Source of the DNA: Sinelater perroti
Lineage: Eukaryota > Arthropoda > Insecta > Coleoptera > Elateridae
Length of the DNA stretch: 64,000 nucleotides
Assembly: GCA_036346155.1 (NCBI GenBank)
Contig: JARFIY010000254.1
Span: 16,944,001 to 17,008,000 of the forward strand
Direction of reading: 5' to 3'
Shown: positions 24,574 through 36,570 of the stretch, piece after piece
Layout: every line of letters begins with the position of its first letter
Position numbering within the stretch: the stretch's first letter is position 1
Program-made: the position numbers and the translations under genes
The notes under the pieces: generated by a model
Seen by the model: the letters and a program-made list of their open reading frames with translations, nothing else
The model's database searches: none
Told to the model about the DNA's origin: nothing

Positions 24574-24602
24574 TGTACTTTTTCGTATACTTTTGACTGG
24601 TA
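24574..24602 (-). repeat. Tc1-like element, right inverted repeat (with TA)
   Basis: Reverse complement of the left terminal repeat, with about three mismatches over 28 bases. It is followed by non-repeat sequence. Confidence 0.8.
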
Positions 24603-24945
24603 CTGCAAAGTTGAAAACCTTAAGAAAGTACTATCTGTGGAAAAGAGACAACTGAAGGCTTTAAAAAAGAACCCATTGGCTTTCAGATATCTAATCTATC
24701 TAAGGAAAAAGAGGAAACAATTTCGGCAGCAACAAATCTTTTGGGACGTTAATTTTGAACTATAAAAGGACTGTAGGAACGTCATATATTGGATAGAATA
24801 AGAATTACTGTGTTGAGTTTATTTTGTTTGATAAATTCCCCATTTTTGCTTTTTTATGTACAGATATACAGAGATGTATACAGAGGAAAATGTTATTGTA
24901 TTTACAAGACCTTGTCTAGACTTGTCGAGATTGTTTGAAATAATG
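24603..24945. other. AT-rich spacer before array C
   Basis: No supported feature between the Tc1-like element and the first clear array C unit. Confidence 0.4.
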
Positions 24946-27900
24946 TCGAAAGGTCCACTCCTGACTGTGGCAAAAAATATTGCAAAGCTCCTTGATTAGT
25001 AGTTTCAAGATTATTTTCTAGTGCACTTTGGCCTTTGCAAAAATAGAGTTCAAATGTTTAGTCCTCTTACTCTACTATGATTAGAACAGGATGATGGTTT
25101 TTTTGCATATTGCAAATATCTTAGAAAATCCTTATGGAGTAACAGCGTGCACTCCGTCATTTTTATTATTTAAAATACTGAGCTGAAAGCTCCACACCTC
25201 AGCCTAGAAGAGAACGTTGCTGAGATTCTCAAACACCATATCCAAAGTTGCCTCGTTGCGTACTTTGGGTGGTGGTTTTTCCTTTTTCCCATGTACATGA
25301 GGCTCAAATGCGTAGATATAATTTATGATTTATTTTCACATTTGAAGCTTTCTTAGAAACATTTTCTAAATGCATAATATAGACCCCGTCATTTACTAAA
25401 AGAATTTATGCCAAATTCCACCGAAAGCTCCACACCTGACTATTGAAAACATATAGTGCTAAGATCTGTGAGCAATATCTCCAAATTTATCTCTAGATGC
25501 TCTTTGGTCAGCGTTCTCCCTTTTCCTGCAAAAATAAAGGTGAATATACACTTATAGCATACACCGCGTTGTTTTTAGGCTTGAAAGTACTGGTGCCAAA
25601 TTCTTCCAAAAGAGGATGTTACTGAGATCGTCAAACATTATTTTTGAAATTGGCTCGTGCACTATGAATCAATTGTTTTGTCTTTTTCCTGTAGAAATGT
25701 CCTTCCCCATCGTCCTATTGTACCATTATTAGGATATGGTGATGGTTCCTTGCACATTTGGAGGTTTCTTAAAAACTCCTGGCAAAATAATATTGTATAC
25801 CCAGTCACTTAAGCTCGGACACCATTTTTAAGATTATTTTCAGATTTATAATTCACTCCCATTCTGTGCTATGAATGGAACAGAACAATTAAAAGGACAA
25901 AAGGTCAATTTTGCCGAAAGTTAGCTGATATCTTTGAACATTATTTCTAAAATTGTCTTCTAGAGAATTTTGGCCGGTAATTTTTCCTTTTCCCCACAGA
26001 AAGGAAGCTTAAATATGTCTTCTACTACATTAAAACTATAATAGGACAATGTCTCCTAGTGCACTTTAACCGATGGTTTTGCCTTTTTTTCTGTAGAAAT
26101 ATAGAATTATTATTATACACTCGTTATTTTTATGATTGAAAGAACTAATGCCCAATTCTACCAAAAGTTTCATACACCTGACTGCAAAAGGAAATATTAC
26201 TGGTATCCTCGAACCCAATTTTTAAGATGCGCTTTGATCAATGAGCTTAAATGTACAAGTATAATTCAATTATCCACCTTTGTACTATGATTGGAACAGG
26301 ATGATGATTCATCTGATTGTAGAAGAGAATGTTAGTGGTATCCTCCAACATTATTTATAAGATTGTTTTCTGGTACATTTTGTCGACGATTTTGCCTTTT
26401 ACCGCAACAAATGCATCTCTAAAATGCATATGCAATTTACTCTACTATCGCACCATGAGTGGAACACGATGATGGTTCCTTTTCATAAAACAGCAGATTT
26501 TCAAAAAACTTTTTGGGGATTAAAATAAAAGTAATACGCCTCGTTATTTTATCACGTTTGCTTTTAACTATTACTGGGTTATTTAATCTTTTTGGACTGT
26601 TGCCAAATTCTACCGAAAGCTCTACACCTAATTGTGAAAAAGGTGGCTGAGTTTCTCAAATACTCAAATGTACAGTTATAATTTTACCTTCATCTTCTTG
26701 GTTTTTTTCTTTGTACAACTTTTCAGAACCTTCTCGTGAGTTAATATTACACACCCTGTTATTTTTACTGTCGAAAGTACTGATACCGATTTTTACCAAA
26801 ATCTCTACGCCCGACTGTAAAAGAAGGTGTTGCTGAGATCTTCAAACACCATATCCAATATTATCTCCTAGTGCACTTTGGTCCGTGGTTTTGTCTTTTT
26901 CCCGCCGCGATTTTTTAAAAACTATGACAAATGATATTATATGTCCTATTGTTTTTACGATTAAAACTACTGGAAGCAAAATCTCATGAGATTTCATGCA
27001 TAAATGAAAAGAAGATGTTCTAAAACTCTGGATGCACTTGGTCGATAAATTTTGCCTTTGTCTCATAGAAATGGAGCTCGAATATATAACTATGATTCAT
27101 CATCATTTTCCCTTCAGCGCTACGACTAGAATAGGAAAATTAAACAGTCTTTTACCGAAAGCTCCATACTTGACTGTGGAAGAGGATGTAACTGAGATCT
27201 TTGAACGCTATTTCTAAAATTGTCTCTTGGTAAGCTTTAGTTGGTGGTTTTGTCTTTTTCCGCAGAAATGGAGCTTAATTATATAGTTATATAATATACT
27301 CCCATTCTCTCTCTTACTACACTAAGACTAAAATGACTGGAAAAATTGGTGTAGTATTCTTCCCAAAGCTGTAGATGAGGATGTTACTAAGATTCCTGAA
27401 GATTGTTTTCAAAATTGTCTCTTTCCCTTTGACTAAGAACTTTTCCCCACACAAATAAAGCTCGAATGTGCAGATTTAATTGACCTCCCTCCTTCTATAT
27501 TATGTTTGGAATAAGGCCGCGATTCTTTTGAAGATTTTTAGAAAGTATTGGCGTATTTATATTTTACACCCCATTATTCTTACTATTGAAAGTACTGGTG
27601 CAGTTTGGCTGGTGGTTTTGTTTTTTTTCCGCAGAAATTAAGTTCGAATGAGCAGATATCGTTCACCTCGATCCTCCCATACCATGATTGGAATAAGTTG
27701 CCGAGCTCCATCGGAAACTAAATCTGACTATGGAAGAGGACATTGCTGAAATTCTCAAACATCAATCTTAGGATTGTCTCTTAGTGGTTTAACCAACGGT
27801 TTTGCCCTTTGCTCTCAGAAATAGAGCTCAAATGGGTATTTATAATTTACTCTTTCTTCCTTCACGCTGCGATTGGAACAGGATAACGTTTTTTGCACAT

Positions 27901-29990
27901 TTTGAAGTTTCTTAGAAACATTTTATATACTATATGAATGAATTTTGCCGAAAGCTCTACAATTGACTATGGAAGATGTTAAGATTCTCTAACACCGTTT
28001 CCAAGATTATCTCTCACTTTAACCACTGGTTTTTCCGCAAGTATAATATACCTCTCTCCTCCTCTAAACTCTGAAATAGTACTGAAATATCCAGGTATAA
28101 TTTATCCCCCCCCCCCCCCCGTTCCTGTACCCAAATAGGTTTGAGCCTACCGAAAACTCCATGCTTGATTGTGTAGGATTTTGATAAGATCCTCGATCAC
28201 CATATTTAAAATTGTCTCCTGGCACACTTTGGTCGGTGATTTTGCCTGTTGTCTGCAGAAACAAAACTCAAATTATAATTCAACTTAGAACAAGATGATG
28301 ATTCCTTTGGACATTTGCAACTTTCTTAGAAACTACTTTTTTATCTGATTGCAAAAGAGAATTTGCTGAGATTTTCGAACTCAATTTTTAAGATTGTCTC
28401 TTGGTACGTTTTGAGCGAGGGTCTTATCCTTTTCTCGTGGAAATGGAGTTCAAATGTACAGTTATAATGTAACCTTTACTTTCCCGAACAGGATGAAGGT
28501 TTCTTTCTTTGCACAACTTTTCAGAACCTTTTTGTTATTTAATATTATACACTTCGCTATTTTTACGTCTAAAAGTATTGGTGCCAATTTTTACCAAAAC
28601 CTCTACACTTGACTGTGGAACAGAATGTTGCTGAAATCTTCGAACACCATATCCAATAATGCCTTCTGGTGCACTTTGGCTGGTTGGTCTGCCTTTTTCC
28701 CTCAAAGCTGGAACTTGAATATGCAAGTATAATTTAGTTCACTCCCCTCCGTACCATGTTTGGAATAAGGTGATGATTTATTTGAATCGTTAGAAATTTC
28801 TTAGAAACTTTTATAGAATCAATAATGTACATCCAGTTGTTTTTAAGATGAAAATACTGGAGCAAAATTTTCCGAAGCTCTGCACCTATCTGTGAAAGAG
28901 GATGATGGTAAAATTTTTCAACCCAATTTCAATATTGCCTCATGGTGCACTTTTGCTCTTAATTTTGTCTTTTTTTCTCAGAACTAGAGTTAAATGTGCA
29001 GTTATAATTTACCGCACCCCCTCCTCCTCCCTTATTATGATAGGATGTTGGTTTTAAACATTTGGAGTTTTCTTAAATGCATTTTGTGAATTAACATTCA
29101 CTGGGCTATTTTTACGATTAAAAATATTGGAAGTTGCTACTGAAATCTTCGAATGCCATTTACAAAATTGTCTGCTTCACACGAGCCGGTGATTTTTCCT
29201 TTTTCACGCGGAAATGGAGCTTAATTATGCAAATGTAATTTGCCTTTTCCCTCTCGTACGATAGTTGAAATAAGATTACAGTTCTTTTTGAATACTTTGG
29301 AATTTCTAAAAATTACTGGTAAACTGATATTATACACCCCATTGTTCTTACGATTAAAAGTACTGAAAGCAAAATTTCCAGAAAGATCCACATATGATTG
29401 TAAAATAGGATGTTGATGAGATCCTCAAACACTGGTTTTGTCTTTTTTTACAAAAATGAAACTCAAAAATGCATAATTTACGCCCTCTCCGCCATTATGA
29501 TTAGTTTAGGGTGATAGTTTTTTATACATTTGGACCTTTCTTTGGAAATTTTAGTAAATTATATTATATGCCCCGTAACTTAGGAATTTGTGGCGAATTC
29601 TGTTGGAAGCTTTATACCTGACCATTTTGCCTTTTTCTCGTAGAAACGGGAGTGAAATATGAAGTTATAATTCTTCTCACTGCGCCTATCATACTATAAA
29701 TGGAACAGGATTATGGGGCTTTCGCACATTTAGAGCTTTCCTTGAAATCGTTTATGCAATTGAAAAAAGTGGTGATAATTCTACCGAAAGACCTGACCAA
29801 CTGACTTGAAAGTAAATATTGCTGAGAATCTCAAACGTAATCTCTAAAATTGTCTTCTAGTGCACTTTATCAATTTCTTTCTTTTCTATCCTATATAAAT
29901 AAAACCAAAATATGCAGGTGTAATTTACCTCTTTTTCCTTCGCTCCGCACCACGAGTGGAGTGAAAATTTCACAGAATATTGTAAATTAA
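24946..29990 (+). repeat. Array C: diverged tandem repeat, about 20 copies of about 190-330 bp
   Basis: A recurring unit runs in this order: GGAACAGGATGATGGTTCC, CACATTTGGAG.TTTCTTAGAAA, ATTATACACCCCGTTATTTT, GAAAGTACTGGTGCCAAATT, CCGAAAGCTCCACACCTGAC, GAGATCCTCAAACACCAT, GTGCACTTTGGTC, GGTTTTGCCTTTTTCC, then AAATGGAGCTCAAATGTGCA and TTATAATTTACC. The last marker recurs near 25303, 26245, 26665, 27075, 27465, 27645, 27835, 28090, 28455, 28715, 29000, 29225, 29465, 29655 and 29915, among others. Many copies carry internal deletions, so spacing averages about 240 bp. The first modules are shared with array B. No frame is open through a full unit. Confidence 0.7.
28106..28120 (+). repeat. poly(C) run
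   Basis: Fifteen consecutive C residues at a place where other array C copies have a CTCCCTCC-type tract. It probably arose by slippage. Confidence 0.95.
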
Positions 29991-30219
29991 TAGTATACGC
30001 CCCGTTATTTTCGTTTTTATCAGAATAGAATTCTTCTGCTATAATAAACCTGTTGGTTTGTTAAACTTTTGCACATTAATTCTGCTGTGACAAAGTGATC
30101 TTAATGATGAATCTAGCCGACAAGATTAAGCTGAAGCATTAGGTCATTTTTAAATATGTAAGATAAAAACGCCTTTAATGTGTTTAGTTTATGGATTCTA
30201 TTTATTTTTATATGCATAT
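29991..30219 (+). repeat. Array B family resumes (left of the solo LTR)
   Basis: The last array C copy passes without a break into array B text: CCGTTATTTTCGTTTTTATC, then AGAATAGAATTCTTCTGCTA, GTGATCTTAA, and a GCATTAGGTCATTTTTAAAT core as in 20.2 kb and 21.7 kb. It is interrupted at 30220 by an LTR. Confidence 0.65.
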
Positions 30220-30560
30220 TATAACGAATTTCTGAACGTCCCCCATATTGGCCAACGCGTCGTCACGATTGAGCGACGGACATGCCTTCCAGAAATGCAG
30301 CTGTGCTTTGTTACTAGAAGCTTTGCGTAGGCATTAGAACCTATCCTATGTTGCTTATATATCACGCAGTAAAGCAGCCAGGAGACCTCAAGTAGGGGAA
30401 GCAAAACATTATGTGCTAGAGCAACATAAATAGTGTTATAGATAAATATAGTGTAATTTTACATTATTAATTCTATGTGTTGTGCACATAAATATTATTA
30501 AGTAATTAGATTATTTGTAAGGAAAATTAATGGATAGTTTAAGTAAATTTGGGCGTTACA
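30220..30560 (+). mobile_element. solo LTR of an LTR retrotransposon (LTR-1)
   Basis: The 341-bp block begins TATAACGAATTTC (a decayed TGTAACG) and ends GGGCGTTACA. It is flanked on both sides by ATAT (30216-30219 and 30561-30564), a 4-bp target duplication as usual for gypsy-type elements. A TATATA box lies near 30356, and an ATAAATATTATT tail that could hold a polyadenylation signal follows. Array B sequence continues on both sides. A related LTR lies at 59732-60112. No internal region is present, so it arose by recombination between LTRs. Confidence 0.75.
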
Positions 30561-30800
30561 ATATGTTACATATGTTTTTCTTACCCTTTCTTACCTTTTC
30601 TTACCATTTAATCTTACCTTAGTATCCTATCTTAGTTAGTTTCAGTTGTTTTTATTACTATTTGTTACTCTCTCTTACCCTTCTTATCTTTGAAGTTCAC
30701 TAATAGTTTTAAAAAAATTATTAACCTTTTTAGTTTATGAAATATTTGACAATCGCTTAAATTTCTTAATCGTTTAGTTAGATCGTAAAAGTAAGACACA
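30561..30800 (+). repeat. Array B family resumes (right of the solo LTR)
   Basis: CTTACCCTTTCTTACC-type decamers followed by AAGTTCACTAATAGTTT and TATGAAATATTTGACAATC match the same portion of array B units at 19.8 and 20.5 kb. Confidence 0.65.
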
Positions 30801-31415
30801 AATTCTGCCTTTTGGAATGCAATTAACAATTATTTATCTGTTTCTCTTCACCAAGAGACTCACTAATCAAGCACCGACAAATTTTTGCTTTAGAAATGTA
30901 TAAAGTTTGATTTTGCTGTGATTAGTGATAAGTTACTTGGGGCAACTTTTAGTATGCCATCGTTTGATTTTTGTCTCTAAACTTTTTCACTCTAAATTTT
31001 TGGTTTGTCTGAATTGTTTCTATTAATTCTATTAATTAATTATTTTTTCTCATATTACTGATTTTATTTAAATTGGATGTCGATTTCTTTCTTGAATGTT
31101 GTTTTTCCTTTTATTTTCTGTCGTAACATCTTAATGTAAATTTACTACTAACTACATATACACAAACTTCATTTTCAGAAGTTCAAAAATCAGAAAAACA
31201 CAAATATAACAACGATAGCACCCCCGTTTAGTATTTAAAAAAATTACCAATCAGAATCGAAGCAGACGACCCAAACAGAAGAAATTCCCTATTCTTATCT
31301 CACTTAATATTTAACTTATTCTGATAGAGCCTATTTCTATTACATCATGCCTTTAATAGTAAGACCTGAGACACATGAGAATGAAACGGGCCAATAATAA
31401 ATAAATCGTATAACC
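30801..31415. other. AT-rich spacer, nothing recognised
   Basis: No supported feature between the end of array B text and the first clear array D copy. Confidence 0.45.
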
Positions 31416-32249
31416 AATTTTCCATCGGGAGTGAGTCAATTAGGACTTGTTCACATATACTTCGGGCAGTAAGACGCAGATAAATTACAAATAAAGTACT
31501 AGTTTGCGATTGAATTTGTAATCCAATATTATTAATCGAAGCAACGCAAATGAAGGAGAGAAAACACTGAGTGTATTCTGTAACTATCATTTCCAAAATT
31601 ATTGATTACCACCTCAAGTAGTTGGGGATTAAATTCATTTGATGACTAGGTGTTTGGTTAAATAATAAATTTATTACAGCTCCGTTTATAATTCAGCTAC
31701 ATTCAGTTGCATTATCTGAGTTTTATTACTCGCAGAAATCCTAAAGGTCTGTTCACATATTCCATATTTCTTCCGTCCATGCTTAGGCTGCTTCCATTGT
31801 TAATAATGCATAAATGCTAATAAATAATTAAAAATGTTCTCGCATGGATACTTTATTTGAAGTTTATTCCGTCTTGGGGCTTGCTGACATTTTTTACGGT
31901 TAATAAGATGCAGATAAGTCACAGATAAAGTGCACATACGAATGGATTTGTGATACCGAATAAACAACCAAAGCAGTGTAAATGAAGAGAGAGAGAATAT
32001 TGCGTATGTTCTATTGCCATGTCTACCATAAACTCTCATATCACCTCTTTGATTAAATTATACACAATTAGTAATTATTAATTTGGTTAAATAATGAATT
32101 TGTTATCTATTTGCTTTTAATATAGCAACAGTTTTAATATTCGAATAGAAGTTTGTGAAAACATATAACATACCAATGTAAATGCAGTATTAACAATCGA
32201 TACAGAGTAAATGCCGGGAGAGAAAACACTGGTTGTATGAGATTGCTGC

Positions 32250-32570
32250 CACTTCCAAAATTACTCAATTGCCTCGGGCGGTTCGAAGATCAAGTTACAA
32301 ACTCCTAGTCAATGAGAATTCGCTTAAACAATGAATTCATTATAATTCAACTTTTAGTTCAGCGGTAGTCATAATGTGTATTGCATTTCCTGCGTTTTAT
32401 TACCCGCGGAAACGCTAAGGAATTGTTCATACATTCCGGCCGAATTAAAATTGCAGCAATAACTTAATTTACATCTACTAAGAGTGTGTAATTCAATTTG
32501 GAGTTTTAGTTCAAGCTAATTACGATTATCATCGAACCGTTTAGTGCTATAATAAGGAATCTTAGAAGTG
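32250..32570. repeat. Array D type 2 palindrome, example
   Basis: The left arm starts CACTTCCAAAATTACTCAAT and continues through GGCGGTTCGA and GTTACAAACTCCTAGT. The reverse complement of the right arm reads CACTTCTAAGATTCCTTATT, then ACGGTTCGATGA and AATTACACACTCTTAGT. The axis lies near 32410. Arms are about 130 bp, with indels. Confidence 0.7.
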
Positions 32571-34389
32571 ATTAAGAATTCATTTGTTTTTATTGTTTTA
32601 TTATTATACCAATTATTTATAACAAATTTATTTACATATATGTTTTATTTTTGCTTATCTGAGCTTTAGGCCTTGTTCACATAAATCGCGAGTAGTAAAA
32701 CGTAGGCTAGTAACATATTATATACACATTCGAGTCAATTTGGAATGAAGTATTAATTATCAAAGCAGCGTAAATTAAAGAAGAGAAAACACTCATTGTA
32801 TGGAAATTAAATTACACATTTATGATTAATGAGTTTTATTATAGCTCTGCTTTTAACGCAGGCTCAATTCCAATATATATTTTGTTACGCGTGGAAACCC
32901 CAAGGGCTCGTTCACATATTATTATTGAATAAAAGTGCAACAACAGCTAAATTCCAGCTACTATCAACTTATAATTTAATTCATGGCTATCTATCTAAGC
33001 TCAAATGTACCATTTGTATCTTATATGTGTTTTAGGTCTTGTTCGCATAAACCGCAAACATAAAGCAACGTATAAAATACATATTCAAGCAAATTTGTAA
33101 TGCAGTATTAATAATCAAAGCAGCGTAAATTTAGCGAGAGAAACTATTGAATTGATTCTGTTATCTAACTTTGCTTATAATCCAGCTACCGTTTTACTAT
33201 GTATTACATTATCTGCGTTTTATTACCTGCAAAAAAGGTAAGGGCCTGTTTGCATATTCCACTTGAATTAAAAGTACAGCAATAACTAAATTACTAGCTA
33301 CTAGGGCTGGATCATTTAATTTGAGGCTTAAGAGACCATGCGAATCGCGATTTTCCTCCAGCCGCTTGAAAGTGATGACCATAGAATACATTTAGTATGT
33401 TTTTTTTTGTCTTTATTTACACCGTCTCCAAGAGTCATTGCAAATTAGCTTGCACATATGTTTTATTTGTAACTTACCTGTTCTTTAAGACTTGCTTACA
33501 TACCTGCCGGTAATATGATGCAGAAAAACTACAAACAAAACATAAACAAGAGGATTTGTTATCAATAACAGCAGCGTGAATGAAGAGAGCGAAAACATTG
33601 GTTGCTATCATATCTACAATTGCCCATCTCGCCTTCAGCGGCTCTAAAATTAAATTGACCCGCTTTTGATTAGTCGCACTTCTAATACGCGTTTTTATTA
33701 CCTGCGGAATACCTAAGGGCCTGTTCACGTAATTCAGCTGAATTAAAAGTACAGTAATAACCAAACGCTCCCCTACTAGAAGTGTGTAATTTCATCCAGG
33801 ATTTCTCATTGTATGTGAATTATGGCTTTCCTCGAGCCGCTTAGTGAGATAAATTCTTGGATGCGATAAGTGCTTTAGAACTTGTGCATCTATTTCGCGC
33901 GTAATAAGACTCAGCTAAGATATTTTCTCTGTCTTTATTTACGCTGCTTCCATAGTTCATAAAGCATAAATACTAATACATCATTACTACTTTGCTGGTA
34001 TGTATACTTTATTTATGCCTTACCTGCGTCTTGGGATTTGTTCATATATTCCGCGAATAATAAAACGTAGATAAATCACAGATAAGGTACACATGCGAAA
34101 GAATATTCTTGTTACTTCCAAAATTATTTATATCCTTTCAGGTGGTTATTTGGTTAAATAATTCATTTTTCATATCTTCGCTCTTAATTCATCCGAAGTT
34201 CTAATATGTGTTACATTATCTGCGTTTTATTATCTGAGAAAACCTAAGGGCTTGTTTACATACGGATCAAGATTTTCCTTGGAGGTAGGATACGTCCAGT
34301 ATATTTCTGTTTCTTTTTACGCTGCTTCCCTTATTAATTTAACATAAATGCCAATAAAATATTATAAGTTTGTTTGCACTTTTTTGTGG

Positions 34390-34446
34390 TTTATCTATGT
34401 CTTAGGACTTGTTCATATATTCCGCAGGTAATAAGACTTAGATAAA
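34390..34446. repeat. Array D type 1 axis hairpin, best conserved core
   Basis: TTTATCTATGTCTTA (34390-34404) pairs with TAAGACTTAGATAAA (34432-34446) with a single mismatch across a 27-base loop. Confidence 0.85.
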
Positions 34447-36106
34447 ATACACATACGAGCGAATTTGTAATGCAACATTAATAATCTGAGCAGTGTAAAT
34501 AAAATTGTTTCTTTCCAAAATTATTCATATCACCTCGAGCGCTTACATGGTTAAGTTATGCAATCTTGGTGACTGGGTATTTGGTTAAGCAATGAATTGG
34601 TTATAGTTCCGCAGTTATAATGTGTATTACATTATCTGTGTTTTATTGGCCGCGGAATACCTAAGAGCTTGTTTACATATTCCAGGTGAATTAAAAGTGC
34701 AGCAGTAGTTAAATTGACAGTTACTAGAAGTGTGTAATTTAATCCAAGGCTTATGGGTCTATACATATAACATATAAAATATAAATAAAACTGTGCAAAA
34801 GGGAGATAAAACTTCCAAAATCACTCATATCGCCTCGAATGTAACTGGTGACTGTAAATTTTTTTAAAAAAATTGTTATAGCTTTGCTTTTAATTCGGTC
34901 GTAGTTCTTATGTGTGCCTATATAACATTATCTGCGTTTTATTCCCCATGTAAATTCTAAGGGCCTGTTCATATATTTGAATTAAATTAAAGTACGGCAA
35001 CAGCTAAACGACCTGCTATTAGGAGTATGTAATTTAACCCGAGGCTTATCAGTCGATGCAAATTGCGGTTTTTATCAAGCGGCTTGATGCCATATGTAAT
35101 CTTGGAAGTGATGACACTAAAATGCATTCAGTGTTTCTTTCCTTTATTTCCACTGCTTTTATCGTTAATATTGCATAAATCGTTACAGGTTTGCTCGACT
35201 GTATGCTTTATTTGTGATTTGTCTGCATCTTAGGCTTTGTTCACATAATCCGTGAGTAATAAGATGTAGTTAATTCACATATAATATATACATTAGAGAT
35301 AATTTGTAATGAAGTGAAGTGAGCGAAAACATTGAATGACTGGCTCAAGGAATTAAATGCATTTATCTAAACAATGAACTCATTATGCTGCAGTTCTACT
35401 AGGTATTACACTATCTGCGTTTTATTACACGCGGAAAATCTAAGGGCTTGTTCATACTACGTCTGAATTAAAAGTGCATCAAGAGACAAATACCTAGCTA
35501 CTAGAAGTATGCCATTTACTCGGAGGCGTATCAGCCTATGCGGATTACAGATTTTTTCGAGCCACTTGACGCAATGAGTAATCTTGGAAATAATGTACGT
35601 TTCAAAGCTACAGTCTGCTAGAATGCACCCGAGTTTTGCGCTATTTTCATTATTAATCTTGCATAAATACCAAAGATTTATTACAAATTTGCTCATATAC
35701 ATGCATTGTCTTTGCGTCTTAGGGCTTGTTCACACAGATCGCGAGTAATCAGATGCAGATAAGTAACATATAAAATACACATAAGAGCGAATTTGTAATG
35801 CAGTATTAAGAAGCAGTGTAAATGAACTGAGAGAAAACTTTGAATACTCATATTGGCTCGAGCGGTTCGGGGATTAAATTTACACGTTCCTGGTGACTGA
35901 GCATTTGGTTAAACATTATGGCGTCGCTTTCATTTTAGGCGCATTTCTAATGCATGTTACATTATCTGTGTTTTATTACAAGCAGAAATCCTAAGGGCTT
36001 GTTTGCAATAACTAAGGAGTGTGTTAATTAATCCGATACTTTGACAAGTGATGTCTATGCGGATTATGATTTATGAATAAGACGCAAACAAGTTACAATG
36101 TGCTAG

Positions 36107-36351
36107 AATGCATCTAATGTTTTCTCTACCTTTATTTACTCCGCTTTCATTATTATACTGCATAAAGAGCAATGAATTATTATCAATTTGCTCTCATGTA
36201 TGCTTATTTATGCATTGTTTGCGTCTTGAGGCCTGTTCACATATTCCGCGGATAAGCTACAGATTAAGTGCATACGCAAGCGAATTTGTAATACAGTATT
36301 AACGGTCGAAGTAGCGCAAATGAAGGGAGAGAGAAAACACTCGGTGCATTC
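36107..36351. repeat. Array D type 1 palindrome, example
   Basis: The left arm starts GAATGCATCTAATGTTTTCT. The reverse complement of the right arm starts GAATGCACCGAGTGTTTTCT. Both continue through TTCATTT or TTTATTTAC, TTAATACTG.AT and a CGTATGC segment to an axis near 36235. Arms are about 115-120 bp with indels. Confidence 0.7.
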
Positions 36352-36570
36352 TGTTGCTATTACTTTCAAAATCACTCATATCGCCTTGAGCGGCTTGAGG
36401 ATTAAATTACACACTCCCAATGACTCGGCACTAAACAATAAATTTATTATAACTCTATATATTACATTACCACCATTTTACTATATATATGAACAAGCCC
36501 TTATTAATTTAATGACCCAATTTTGTTCAAAAAACAGCTGTCCTAATTTTTTAATTATCTTCAACGTGTT

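Larger units (their letters stand above)
23092..24602 (-). mobile_element. Tc1-like DNA transposon, complete but inactive
   Basis: The ends form inverted repeats of about 28 bp. The left end begins TA TCAGACAAAAGTATACG (23092 onward). The right end, read in reverse, begins TA CCAGTCAAAAGTATACG (ending at 24602). Both continue through AAAAA, one C/G difference, and TACA. The flanking TA pair fits the Tc1 target duplication. The length of about 1.5 kb is normal for Tc1-like elements. A transposase pseudogene lies inside on the minus strand. The element sits between array B and array C. Confidence 0.85.
31416..36570. repeat. Array D: satellite of about 240-bp monomers in alternating orientation
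   Basis: Two kinds of symmetry axis alternate. Type 1 axes (GTCTTAGGGCTTGTTCACAT flanked by GTAATAAGACGCAGATAA) lie near 31455, 31885, 32680, 33030, 33490, 33880, 34040, 34415, 35245, 35730 and 36235. Type 2 axes (TCTGCGTTTTATTACC, GCGGAA, CTAAGGGCTTGTTCACAT) lie near 31730, 32410, 32890, 33230, 33705, 34240, 34650, 34945, 35430, 35980 and 36490. Sequence leaving an axis on one side is the reverse complement of that on the other. CACTTCCAAAATTACTCAT and ATTAAATTACACACTCCT precede type 2 axes, and their complements follow. GAATGCATCTAGTGTTTTC precedes type 1 axes, and its complement follows. Copies are diverged and indel-rich. Only two places break strict alternation (33.9-34.0 and 34.65-34.95 kb). 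Confidence 0.7.

Noticed and set aside
24946..29990. CRISPR-like direct repeats
   Set aside because: Units are 190-330 bp with no short conserved repeat or unique spacers, and the genome is clearly eukaryotic.
30219..30404. 61-codon minus-strand open frame
   Set aside because: It lies wholly within the solo LTR and has no domain.
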